From: Tritrichomonas foetus | Lineage: Eukaryota; Parabasalia; Tritrichomonadida; Tritrichomonadidae | NCBI GenBank assembly: GCA_001839685.1 | Contig: MLAK01000969.1 | Location: forward strand, 1-42,065 | Direction of reading: 5' to 3' | DNA length: 42,065 nt | Translations under genes and position numbers: made by a program | Notes under the pieces: generated by a model | What the model saw: only the letters and a program-made list of their open reading frames with translations | What the model was told of the DNA's origin: nothing | Databases searched by the model: none | Shown here: positions 17,387 through 26,703 of the stretch, in pieces | Layout of the letters: each line of letters starts with the position of its first letter | Numbering within the stretch: the first letter of the stretch is position 1

Positions 17387-19684
17387 TCATACTTCTTCTT
17401 TTTCGTCAAAACATATTGATCGGAAAGCATATATTAGAGATGAATTACATCTTGGGACTTGATTTTTGAGGTTATATGTATTGGAACATATGGGATGATA
17501 ATGTGTCTCGGTAGTGCCCAGCTGCCCATATTTCTCATACAGGATTTTAGATTGATTGTTAACAAATTCATTTGAATAAACTTGATCTTCAATATGAAAA
17601 CAGAGAACGTGTAATTCCCCCTTTTGATTTTTGGGAAGAACTGGGAATTCATCATTTATCATTGCCATCACAAGAATATACTTTGGAGCTATATTTTTTC
17701 ATTGAAATCGTTGTTTAACTAAATAAATTGTTGATAACTAATATAATGAACAAAAGCAGGACCATTTTGACTTCTCCCATGAAATGACTTTTGATATTGT
17801 AATAGTAATCTATCTGATAGTTTTGAACTACTAATATTAGAATATATATTTATTTCTTGTGGACATGATCCAACCAATGATTTAACAATGAAAGAAAGAT
17901 CTTGATTGGCCATTTGTACCACTATAATATTAAATTTTCATTATGAATTTGATAATGATTTTTATTCAATGTTGCATATTCATGAACCAAATTCAATTCA
18001 TTTACCCATTGAGAGCGAATAAAACTTAGATATGATTGAGTCATGCTAGATATATCATATGATAATTGATAGCAATCATTGAATGGAAGATTAGTATCTG
18101 CCAAAAAAAGTATCAAATAAACATTTAATAAGCATTTAATGCAATAACATAATTCATTCACTATTTCATTTGTTTCATCTTGAAAACCCTCATCGTTATT
18201 GTTTCTTTTCAATGATTCATTGATTACACTCCGACAAACCCCGATAAAAAGATTACATAACTTTTCTTGACTAATCCCTTCTGATATTTGGGCATTATTT
18301 TCAATTAATTCCTTCAAGTCATTATATCTTTGGTTAAATAAATAGTCATTTAATAATATTGAATGGTTTATAATGATTGGAAAATTTTTGAAATCATATT
18401 TTTCATATTTAGACATATGTTTTTCTGCAGATTTCATCATTAATATGACTATTTCACTCACAGAATACATATAAGAGTCGAAAGATTCATTTGGATTTGC
18501 TAATGACATTAAAAATAAAGAATCCTTCTCATACTGTGAAAGAATCATTTGGTGATCATCTCTCCAGGTCAAAAAAAGCATTTCTTTAGCTTTTTGATAA
18601 GATTGACTTGAACATTTATTAAGTTCATTCTTAATAGTTATAGAACAATCTCTCATTCCCAACAATATATCTGGTGTTTGACTATCAAAAGAAATTAGTT
18701 GTCCTTTTCGAATCATTTTTAAATAATCGGACATTTCTTCATTGTTTCCATTCGGCTGATTAATAGTTATGCATGAAGTTGACATTGAAGCTAAAATTGA
18801 ATTAACTTTATTTATAATATTTTTTAGATACAATTTATATGCTTCATCACCTCCACCTCTGGAATCAATGAAAAAGAACACAGGTTGTTTTTGTGCTTTT
18901 TCAGCTAAAGATTTTAGAGCTAATATAGTTTTGTTGAACTCTTCATTAAGTTTTTTGGACACTCGTTTTGATAGTTCGTCTATTGTATACGCATGTGGAT
19001 CAATTAATATTTTCTTAGTAGTTTTATTCATTCCATTTCCACTATGGAATGCCTGATTTCCTGTGATTCCACGTGCTATTGATGACTTCCCTGTTGATGT
19101 GCTCCACATAAAAATATTAGTCCAATGTAATGATGCTGATATGGTTGAATAATTTGAATCAATGAATCCAATGAAAAATCAAAATTCATTGATTGCTCAT
19201 AAGAATCAGGTAAGTCAATAATAACTTTGAGCTGATTAAAAAAGGTTTCCAAATTAGAATAATGAGAATTTATTTTCATGTTGCAATTATTTAACATTGA
19301 TGAGGGTTTCATTAAAACAATTTTCATTAGTTTAGAGCATATTTTTTTAAAAGTTGGTCTTTCTGAAGGAATGGGATTTAAACATCGTTTTAGTATCTTT
19401 AGAATGTCATCAGGAAGTTCATGGAAGTTATCAATTTTCAAATTTAAATCCTTTTGTGTGTTTAAGAGATTTTGGCGGACAATATCAACACTTTGTCCCA
19501 AAATTTCATGATACGGGTGGATTCCAGAATATATATAATAAATCAGAAGGCCATAAGAATAAATATCAGCTTTTTCATCATAAGGCTGCCCATTTTTAAT
19601 TTCTGGGGCCATATAATTCGATGATATTTTTTTCTTATTAAATTTAATTAGTATATCGATTAAAAATTTCATCGAAAATTTCAT
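17387..19684 (-). pseudogene. Decayed protein kinase fused to a P-loop GTPase-like domain
   Basis: The 5' part (19076-19684) encodes the C-terminal half of a TKL-like kinase: YMAPEIKNGQPYDEKADIYS, then YGLLIYYIYSGIHPY and the subdomain XI block LKRCLNPIPSERPTF. The N-lobe, HRD and DFG are missing, and upstream DNA is closed. Near 19110 the frame shifts into a 395-codon frame with Walker A/G1 STSTGKSS, a G2-like NKTTK and G3-like FFFIDSRGGGDE, followed by a long helical region. A TAG at 17922 is followed by more coding in another frame (MANQDLSFIVKSLVGS). A further shift near 17725 and an in-frame TGA near 17685 precede the last segment (DEFPVLPKNQKGELHVLCFH). Several independent lesions plus loss of the kinase N-lobe indicate a pseudogene of recent origin. 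The kinase-GTPase order is itself notable. Confidence 0.75.
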
Positions 19685-19878
19685 TCCATGATTGTGTCTG
19701 CCAGCATTTATACTTTAGTGAGAAGATTTAGTATCTAGTTTGATTAGAATATTTCAACATTTTATTCCATCAAACACAATCTACCAATTTATCATAATAC
19801 TAAGAAAAGGAAATTTGGATGTGATTATTTATTGACCTTAAAATGACCATAAACTGAAATTCTCGAATAGTTATTGGA

Positions 19879-20508
19879 ATGACACGAAGAAATAACGACA
19901 GCGCCAGCGTGAATTATATTTCACAACTAAATTTTAGTATTTTTACCGAAAAGTACAAAAATATGTGCGGAAAAAATCGTCCAAAAGACCATCATGGAAA
20001 AATCAGAAGAGAGTGGATTCGAACAATTCGCAACGCTTTTCGTGCGTCAAATATACAAACCGTCATAACATTTCTCTACGCATCAAAATCGCACGCAATT
20101 CAAGCCAGAAGGTCGCTCGAAATTGGATTCTATAAATGGCAAAATCGTTATCAGAAAAAGCTGCAAATGAAAGAAAAATGGAGAGAAATGAAAGACAATT
20201 ATGTGAAAAAGCAAAACATGTATTTCATTAACGACATCAAAAAGCAAGTTCACAAAATTCGAGCAACTCGAGCTAGCTTCAACATGCTCACAAATTATTC
20301 TGTTTATAATCAGCCAGATTTTGTTTTCTTTTTCAATCAAATAAACGATAACCAATTTGAAAAAGAGTCTGTTCAAAGGATTGGATACAGGAAAATGGAA
20401 AGTCCAGGAAAATACACAACAATGACTCAGGCAGACTTATCAACATCTTCTCTTTATTCTGAAAATTACACATACACATCGTTGTCAGAGGGAAGTTTGT
20501 CATCATGA
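19879..20508 (+). CDS. Unknown basic protein
   Basis: The product has 209 residues and is strongly basic in its first two thirds. A block at about 38-75 (HGKIRREWIRTIRNAFRASN and TVITFLYASKSHAI) looks like a compact helical domain. A Trp/Lys-rich helical stretch follows (KWQNRYQKKLQMKEKWREMK), then a short segment FVFFFNQIND and a Ser/Tyr/Thr-rich tail (SLYSENYTYTSLSEGSLSS) that could be phosphorylated. No signal peptide or membrane span is visible and I do not recognise the family. Amino-acid mix and codon use are clearly coding, and the antisense frame is a shadow. The gene is divergent from the kinase-GTPase pseudogene, whose truncated 5' end lies about 200 bases upstream. Confidence 0.75.
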   Translation: MTRRNNDSASVNYISQLNFSIFTEKYKNMCGKNRPKDHHGKIRREWIRTIRNAFRASNIQTVITFLYASKSHAIQARRSLEIGFYKWQNRYQKKLQMKEKWREMKDNYVKKQNMYFINDIKKQVHKIRATRASFNMLTNYSVYNQPDFVFFFNQINDNQFEKESVQRIGYRKMESPGKYTTMTQADLSTSSLYSENYTYTSLSEGSLSS

Positions 20509-20566
20509 AAACATACCATATTCATTGTTGTTGAGTTTGTTTGAATTCTTCTAAAAGATCTGTTTT

Positions 20567-20818
20567 CTATGTTGAGAATATAAAGCGGGTAAAATAGTAA
20601 TATGCGAATAAAATCAAGTTTTCTTTCTCTTTTCTCCAATAACTGCTGAAAAATGAATTCCTTTCAGTCGTTTTTTGAGGAAATTCATTGATGATGTTAG
20701 AATATACCCAAATTAACTCACAAGCATTCATTCCAAACATAAGAACAGATGAAGGATAAGGGTAATTTTCAGTATACCAAAAGTAAAACTCGTAGAGAGA
20801 CAAATAACTGCACCACAT
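20567..20818 (-). CDS. Possible small or partial gene, aromatic-rich
   Basis: An ATG at 20818 opens 83 codons with a believable protein composition: SLYEFYFWYTENYPYPSSVL, then MFGMNACELIWVYSNIINEF, a polar stretch, and LILFAYYYFTRFIFST at the end. Two hydrophobic aromatic-rich stretches suggest a membrane protein or the C-terminal part of one. The open frame extends about 16 codons upstream without another ATG. It may be a real small gene or a relic, and no family is recognised with confidence. Confidence 0.35.
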   Translation of the reverse strand: MWCSYLSLYEFYFWYTENYPYPSSVLMFGMNACELIWVYSNIINEFPQKTTERNSFFSSYWRKEKENLILFAYYYFTRFIFST

Positions 20819-21091
20819 TCGCTGAATGGATTTAACAAATATATAAATAGATTCAGTTTATAATCAACATTCTTCTAGAAATAAAAGTATCCCAAACTCT
20901 TAAAATAGTGAATTCTTAGTTTTATTCAATTTTACTCATCGTTATAGTCGCAAACAATGTTTATATACAACAGCCCTTTTCACGAATATCTGATGGACAA
21001 CCTGCCTTCCCCAAAAAATGTTATTTCTATTTCACGACAATTTCTCCATTGTTGCTCTTTCCGAAAGTCATCCTAAGATGGCGTGAGTAAT

Positions 21092-21300
21092 CAAAAAGAA
21101 GAAAACAATAATGATATAAACAAATATAGAAAGAAATAAAACAAAAAGAAGAAAACAATAATGACATAAACAAATATAGAAAGAAATAAAACAAAGAGAA
21201 GAAAACAATAATGATATAAACAAATATAGAAAGAAATAAAACAAAAAGAAGAAAACAATAATGATATAAACAAATATAGAAAGAAATAAAACAAAGAGAA
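21092..21300. repeat. 50-bp minisatellite, just over four copies
   Basis: A 50-base purine-rich unit containing AGAAGAAAACAATAATGATA and ACAAATATAGAAAGAAATAA is repeated in tandem starting at about 21092, 21142, 21192 and 21242, with a partial copy from 21292. Copies differ by one or two bases: AAAAAG/AAAGAG alternates, and one copy has GACATA for GATATA. It ends 50 bases from the stop codon of the V-ATPase subunit D gene. Because 50 is not a multiple of three and no stops arise, it creates a false 109-codon frame on the minus strand. Confidence 0.95.
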
Positions 21301-21350
21301 ATGATAGCGTGTATATTTTTTTTTCTTTGAATACCAAAAGTGTTTTATTT

Positions 21351-22100
21351 TTAGAAGAGGACATCTGAATCATCTGTAGAATCGTCGTCAAGAGCATTTG
21401 CGACTTCTTGCTTGTCGTCTGCCTTCACAGCGAACCTTGCAAGTCTTTCTTGCTCTTCTAGTTCTTGTTGTGCCTTCCTCTTGGATTGAACCTTCTTCAA
21501 ACGATAGAATTCTTCACGCTCGTTTTCTTCAAGGGAGTTATCGACGATAGAAATTGTGTTCTTGTAACGTGGGATGAGAACGTATTCCATAGCGTTGACA
21601 CGACGGTTAGTGACTTTCAAAACCTGGTCAATGATTTGGAATGATGTTTGAAGCATGGCGAGACGAATCAAGTTGTCGAGGAGCTCGGTGTAAGCTTCGC
21701 GGGCCTTCTGAATTTGCTGACCACCGCGTGAGAGACCAACAAACATATTCACGTCGGATGTTGGATTGACGCGGCAAAAGTCTGGAACACGAACACCGGC
21801 GATGTTATCGAGTGACATTGTGAGCATTTGGGCGGTTGTTCCGACACTTTGGATGACTGTCGGGCTGATATCGTTGGCGATGAATTTGACTTCTGTGTAG
21901 GCGAAAGCGGCATCTTGGGCAAGTTGACCGATCCTAAGTTTTGTTTCGCGGATTTCACGAAGAAGGGATCGGAATTTCATGGCTAAAGCATCACTCTTCT
22001 TTTTGAGAAGGTCGTGACCACGGACAGCTCCCTGGAGCTTACCTTTGAGGTTTTGGAGTTCCATACGTGTTGGAACGACATTCAGAGTTTGATCAGACAT
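21351..22100 (-). CDS. V-type ATPase subunit D
   Basis: The product has 249 residues, the usual length for eukaryotic subunit D. It is the coiled-coil central rotor stalk of the V1 sector that links ATP hydrolysis to proton pumping across endomembranes. The N-terminal signature VPTRMELQNLKGKLQGAVRG (9-28) and following HDLLKKKSDALAMKFR are intact. The C-terminal signature NRRVNAMEYVLIPRYKNTI and EENEREEFYRLKKVQ are also intact, followed by an acidic tail. Codon use is more GC-rich than in neighbouring genes (AAG, CTC, ATC), in keeping with steady high expression. The stop reads TAAAAATAAA, so a polyadenylation-like signal overlaps the end of the gene. The 50-bp minisatellite lies just downstream. 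Confidence 0.97.
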   Translation of the reverse strand: MSDQTLNVVPTRMELQNLKGKLQGAVRGHDLLKKKSDALAMKFRSLLREIRETKLRIGQLAQDAAFAYTEVKFIANDISPTVIQSVGTTAQMLTMSLDNIAGVRVPDFCRVNPTSDVNMFVGLSRGGQQIQKAREAYTELLDNLIRLAMLQTSFQIIDQVLKVTNRRVNAMEYVLIPRYKNTISIVDNSLEENEREEFYRLKKVQSKRKAQQELEEQERLARFAVKADDKQEVANALDDDSTDDSDVLF

Positions 22101-22564
22101 TTTACAGTGTTAACTCTAAAATAGAAGATATCTGTCAATCGTCTTGGTCTCAAAATCATAAAGTAAACCAAAGAAACAATTATCGGCGAGTAAAACGAAT
22201 AAACGGTCGCCTTTTTCACTTTTTCCATAATTTCTAAAATCAAATAACTTTTTAAATTAATATTTGATTAAGTAACCGATGATTTTAGGTCAATTTCCCA
22301 CAATAATTGACCATAGAAAGTTGTCGAGAAAAAGTGAAGATCGATCATTTTTCAATTAATTATAACTTTTTCACACTTTATTTGGACAAAGACTTGCAAA
22401 ACTTTCAAAGAAAATACAATTATGAATATAATTGGTCCCTTCATATCAAATATATGACCATTTATATGTTCAAACACACTTATCGACCGTTTAGAAAATA
22501 AAGTAAACGAATATGAAGAAAAGCATCTCAGAAAAAAATAGAAATTAAAAAAAATATCAAAAGA
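22101..22564. other. Divergent promoter region
   Basis: This AT-rich spacer of 464 bases lies between the V-ATPase subunit D gene (minus) and the DCX-ATPase gene (plus), so it must hold both promoters. No coding frame is convincing. A TATCAAAAGA sequence sits directly before the plus-strand ATG. Confidence 0.5.
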
Positions 22565-24847
22565 ATGAGTGGAAAACATAATTCAACAATTTCTACGCCA
22601 TCAATTATGGTCAAGCTCATTGAAAGACGTAACTTCGCCGGCAAGAAAATTACTCTACCCAACGATCTTAAAAGTTTCAAAAGGCAGATCGAAATCGTGC
22701 TCGGCCTGAAACAGCCCGTCATGTCTCTCTACAATGAAAATGGCGAGCAAATTTACGACGTTAACCAAATCCTTCCAAGCACAACCATTCTCGCATCAAC
22801 CAAATCGAACGATATCGTTTTGGCCAATCGCCCTCAGCAGAATTCGACAAAAATCTCAAATGATGGAAATAATGATGACGGCGACCTCTCCTATGAATCT
22901 GACGAAGGAGTTCAATCTGATGGCGAAAATATTAATTCAAACACAAGCAAAGGTGCAAATCGAAATTCAAACAAAAATTTGAATAGAAGTATAAACGACG
23001 ATGACGACGGAAATGCTTACGCAAAAATCACGTTAAATAATCGGCCATCAAATAATCACAATGCAAACAAAAGAAATAACCAGCCTGCTCAAAGCAGAAG
23101 TAAATTTGTCACAGCTTCTCAAGTAGAAACAGAAAACGAGCTCAGAAACTACATCGAAAGAGAACAAGAAAAAGATGAAAACTATCTCCTCGAAGATGAG
23201 GAAGAAGAGGAGGAAATTTATGAAAATTACAAACAGCTCATTCATGCAAAACAACAAAATCAACCCAAACCAAAACAAAATTCACATCAAAATTCCAATC
23301 AAAATCAAAATTCACATCAAAAATTAAATCAAAATCAAAATTCACAAAATCAAAGGAGAGGATTAAATAACAGAAATCAAAATAGAAGTTCAAATAAACC
23401 AAATAATTCAACAAGTGAAAATGACAACGATTTATTGAAATCTAGCGATGATGATGATTATAATGAAAATGAGTATCCTGATGACCAAAATGATGAGAGT
23501 AACAGCAACATAATGCAGCCTCAAGAAGAACAACAGAAAATTGTTTCAGATTTATTAGGTCCCCAATTTAGTGATGATCGCTTCCAAGAAATCATATCAA
23601 ATGCTTTTTCACAACTCGATGCAAAATCACAAAATGCCTTCAAAAATGCTGCTATTGAAGAAACTCATCAACAACAATACGCTTTTCAAAATTTGCTATC
23701 ATCCCTTTCACAATATACAACAATTATGGATAGGGAAAATTTAACACTTTGCCAAGAAATCATCGATCGAGTGAATGAAATCATTTCTCATTATAGAACA
23801 ATAACAACTGGTTGTATTGCTTATAATTTCAAGTCAATCATTGTTGGCCCACGTCATTCAGGAAAATCTACAATTCTTTCATTTTTAGTTGAACAGTTTT
23901 TGACTGAATTATGTTTGACACAAACATGGAAACGTAATTTTATTTTTATGTTTGATGCAAAGAAGTTAGCTGTTTCTTTTTCAAGTTATCTCGATTTCTA
24001 TAATGCTTTCATTGATCTTATTTTTAATTCAGTGAAAATCCAACGTCCTGGTTTTGTTCCTTATGTTGAAAGTGTTAGTAATTATTTCAAAAGTATTCCA
24101 CAAAATAGTGACAAACCAATTCTACCTAAACGATTTGAAACCAATGAAGATTTTCGTGGAGCTGCACGCTCATTAAAACAAATAGGAATGGAATTATATA
24201 AATGCATTCAAGATCCTTCTGCTTTTATGGCTTGGCATACTAATGTTCTTCTCATGCCTTCTCTTGTTGCTTCTGCATTTGGTTTCACTCAAATCCATTA
24301 TTTTATTGATAATGCTGAATATTTGGATGCTCAATTTACACCATCTCATCCATTCGTTGATTCCTCAGATGATGTTGATATTGTTGAATACTTCAAATAT
24401 GCAATTTCAAATGGATCATTTGTAATGTCATGTGAAAATATTGATGAATTCCTTGATGTTTTTGGACCACGCGAAGAATCAGTTGATTTGATTCATGGTG
24501 TTGATTTCGAAGATGTTTTTGGATTCTCTGGTGAAGTTTATGGAAGTGATAAAGCATTCATGGTTAAATTTGAAAATGATCCACGAACTTTCAAATTCAC
24601 TGCATCTGATTGTGGTGGATGTCCAGCATTTCTTTCTTTCTGGGAAGAAATGTGTAGAGAAGTAGACGCAAACCAAGATGATTGGAACGTAAATGTGACA
24701 GATTACAACGAGCAACAGATGTCAGTGAAATCTTATCTTGAACATATTCTACAACATGTCTTTGTTGTGGAAGATGAAAGCAATGAATCCAAAAGAGTTG
24801 TACAACAGCCAATTCTTGAAATTCATCCCATCAAAAATGTCGTCTAA
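22565..24847 (+). CDS. Doublecortin-domain protein with C-terminal P-loop ATPase
   Basis: The product has 760 residues. Residues 14-85 look like a doublecortin (DCX) domain: MVKLIERRNFAGKKITLPND, then FKRQIEIVLGL, and YDVNQILPSTTILAST at its end. DCX domains bind microtubules. A disordered Asn/Gln/Asp-rich linker (about 90-330) follows, with repeats such as NQNQNSHQ and an acidic run EDEEEEEEIYENYKQ. The C-terminal half is an NTPase: Walker A GPRHSGKST (428-436), a Walker B-like hhhhD in IHYFIDNAEYLD (about 577-588), and an SFVMSCEN strand, resembling AAA+/STAND or ORC-type ATPases. The combination suggests a microtubule-associated ATPase of the trichomonad cytoskeleton (axostyle, pelta, flagella), which is inference. 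The stop reads TAAAAT. The gene is divergent from the V-ATPase subunit D gene. Confidence 0.8.
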   Translation: MSGKHNSTISTPSIMVKLIERRNFAGKKITLPNDLKSFKRQIEIVLGLKQPVMSLYNENGEQIYDVNQILPSTTILASTKSNDIVLANRPQQNSTKISNDGNNDDGDLSYESDEGVQSDGENINSNTSKGANRNSNKNLNRSINDDDDGNAYAKITLNNRPSNNHNANKRNNQPAQSRSKFVTASQVETENELRNYIEREQEKDENYLLEDEEEEEEIYENYKQLIHAKQQNQPKPKQNSHQNSNQNQNSHQKLNQNQNSQNQRRGLNNRNQNRSSNKPNNSTSENDNDLLKSSDDDDYNENEYPDDQNDESNSNIMQPQEEQQKIVSDLLGPQFSDDRFQEIISNAFSQLDAKSQNAFKNAAIEETHQQQYAFQNLLSSLSQYTTIMDRENLTLCQEIIDRVNEIISHYRTITTGCIAYNFKSIIVGPRHSGKSTILSFLVEQFLTELCLTQTWKRNFIFMFDAKKLAVSFSSYLDFYNAFIDLIFNSVKIQRPGFVPYVESVSNYFKSIPQNSDKPILPKRFETNEDFRGAARSLKQIGMELYKCIQDPSAFMAWHTNVLLMPSLVASAFGFTQIHYFIDNAEYLDAQFTPSHPFVDSSDDVDIVEYFKYAISNGSFVMSCENIDEFLDVFGPREESVDLIHGVDFEDVFGFSGEVYGSDKAFMVKFENDPRTFKFTASDCGGCPAFLSFWEEMCREVDANQDDWNVNVTDYNEQQMSVKSYLEHILQHVFVVEDESNESKRVVQQPILEIHPIKNVV

Positions 24848-25368
24848 AATATTTTAATTATTCGATTTTAATTATAAACTATACTACGATTTTTATTGTT
24901 TTCTTCCTCATTATAATTATTTATTTTGTCATTCGCTGGATATGTTAAGACTTTATTATAAATCTCTAATAATATCTTCATTGAAATTTTTCTTTTCCTT
25001 TTTTTCTTTATCTTCTGGAACTCATTAATTTCATGCGAATTTATGTATCTAGTTGAATCATTTCATTTATAAATTGGAGTTACAATAACAATATAAACAT
25101 AAAAAAAATTATTTTTGGTTCATTTTGTCATGTTGATTTATAAAAATATTAAATGACCCAAAAGGAAACACAAATTAGTTTTATGTATGAATATTGGTAC
25201 GGCTTAATCTCAATCAATATAAAAATAATTGGGAGTCATTATCAGGAAAACAAATAATAAAAGTTTTTGTGTTTTAGGAAATTCTGGATTTTTTCAAGAT
25301 AAAAAAATACAGAATAGAAAAAGTTCATTACTGATTCAAGTCTAATTTGGTCATATGTAAATTCGCGA
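24848..25368. other. Intergenic region upstream of the IBD protein gene
   Basis: These 520 bases of AT-rich spacer contain no credible frame. The last 20 bases contain an initiator-like TCATAT (listed separately). Confidence 0.5.
25351..25356 (+). promoter_or_regulatory. Initiator-like element TCATAT
   Basis: The trichomonad initiator consensus, described for Trichomonas vaginalis, is TCA (A is +1), pyrimidine, then A or T. TCATA at 25351-25355 fits and would give a 16-base 5' leader before the ATG at 25369, the expected short distance. The match is short and could be chance. Confidence 0.35.
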
Positions 25369-26493
25369 ATGGCAGAGAATCCAAATCAAATTCGAATGGA
25401 TCCTGCTGATTTTTCCACACTCATACCAAAAGAAATTCGATTCAGTCGATTCAAAAATGACTCAGACGGATTTGCAACGACATTATGGAAGATGCTTCAA
25501 TGGGCAGAGCAGGAAGAAACTCGTAAATTAAATCTGGGAATTGGCTGGATATCAGGCGACGAATTTTTTATGGATAAGAAACGGTTTTGTTTGGTCACAA
25601 AGACCCCGATAAATACTTTAAATTTTCGACTCAGAAATTGCGGATTTATTCAAAGCCAAAGGCGGCTCAAAGACAACACTTTTTGGAAATGCGATTTATT
25701 TCAAATGAATTCAACCCCTCTCGATTTGCATACAATTGATCAACGAAAACAAGGAAATGATGAAAATCACAACATAATTGAACAAGCATTATTTACGCCT
25801 TTAATTGATAGTGTTTTGATTTATCCACCAAACCCATCAAAAATTTCACTTTTTAAAACAGACGTCACTTTATTGTGGCATGAAATTGTTGGAAGACAAA
25901 CGGTTTGGGCAATTGACAGAAAAGAATTCATAAATGCAACAGCTGACAGATTCTGCCAATCGTTTAATTCAATTCCTGGTGACCAATATCCATTTGATAC
26001 CCAACAAACAAAATTTGCTCAATATCTGGAAGCAAACAATCTTGATAAAGTCAAAACTGCCAGACAAATGATATCTTATGTTTTAACTCAAGAAAATAAA
26101 AATTATGTGACACTTTTGGATTTCTTCATGTTTTTCGCAAGGTTTGGACCTGAAGAATGCGTTCTAGAAAAGATTCATCAACTTTTGTGTTGTTCGCAAG
26201 CATTTGATGACTGGTTCAGACCAGGAAAACAAACCTTTGACGATTCTAAACCAATGTCCGGATCTTATTCAAACACTTTTGCCAATTGTTTCATTATTAA
26301 ATGGTCAAAAAATATTACTTATCATATCTACAACATACCAAATGCACCAACTGGAAATCAAACTGGATTTTTGATTGATGAAACAGACAAAAAGTTTCAG
26401 ACATGGCATGCTGTTTTCGGGTCTCTGATTGTACCAACGCAAACAATGCAAACTTACGGAACTCCAGCTTATGACTTTACGAACATAGAATGA
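25369..26493 (+). CDS. Initiator-binding (IBD / IBP39-family) transcription factor
   Basis: The product has 374 residues. Residues 20-112 match the winged-helix initiator-binding domain of trichomonad IBP39-type proteins: an N-terminal helix (FATTLWKMLQWAEQ), the LNLGIGWISGDEFFMDKKRF block (54-73), a recognition helix INTLNFRLRNCGFIQ, and TFWKCDLF. The C-terminal half (about 225-360) follows the family's second domain, with LLDFFMFFARFGPEE, DDWFRP, GSYSNTFANCFIIK and HIYNIP. In T. vaginalis the N-domain binds the initiator at transcription starts, and the C-domain contacts RNA polymerase II. This protein may be IBP39 itself or one of its many paralogues. The family is parabasalid-specific as far as I know, making this the best taxonomic marker in the window. 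The start is the first in-frame ATG. Confidence 0.85.
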   Translation: MAENPNQIRMDPADFSTLIPKEIRFSRFKNDSDGFATTLWKMLQWAEQEETRKLNLGIGWISGDEFFMDKKRFCLVTKTPINTLNFRLRNCGFIQSQRRLKDNTFWKCDLFQMNSTPLDLHTIDQRKQGNDENHNIIEQALFTPLIDSVLIYPPNPSKISLFKTDVTLLWHEIVGRQTVWAIDRKEFINATADRFCQSFNSIPGDQYPFDTQQTKFAQYLEANNLDKVKTARQMISYVLTQENKNYVTLLDFFMFFARFGPEECVLEKIHQLLCCSQAFDDWFRPGKQTFDDSKPMSGSYSNTFANCFIIKWSKNITYHIYNIPNAPTGNQTGFLIDETDKKFQTWHAVFGSLIVPTQTMQTYGTPAYDFTNIE

Positions 26494-26703
26494 TTATTGT
26501 TTTTATGATTGTTGAATGATTTTATTATTATTTTTGTTGTTTAAATATTTGTATGATTCTAATTTGGCATGCTTTTTTTCCTGTTTTGATTTCAAAATGA
26601 GTCATTTGTATTTGATCATTTTTATATCAGTAAACATTTATCAAAAACAAACATTTATCAGAAACAAACAATCTTAAAATAAATATCTAAATCAAAGTCA
26701 TGT

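Larger units (their letters stand above)
20509..21350. other. Intergenic region with possible small gene and a minisatellite
   Basis: This region lies between the unknown basic protein gene and the 3' end of the V-ATPase gene. It holds an ATG-started 83-codon minus-strand frame (20567-20818) and the 50-bp tandem repeat at 21092-21300, both listed separately. The remainder is AT-rich and unremarkable. Confidence 0.5.

Noticed and set aside
21068..21397. 109-codon minus-strand frame rich in Phe, Leu and Ile that looks like a membrane protein
   Set aside because: It is the translation of the 50-bp minisatellite, open in all three minus frames because the unit has no stops.
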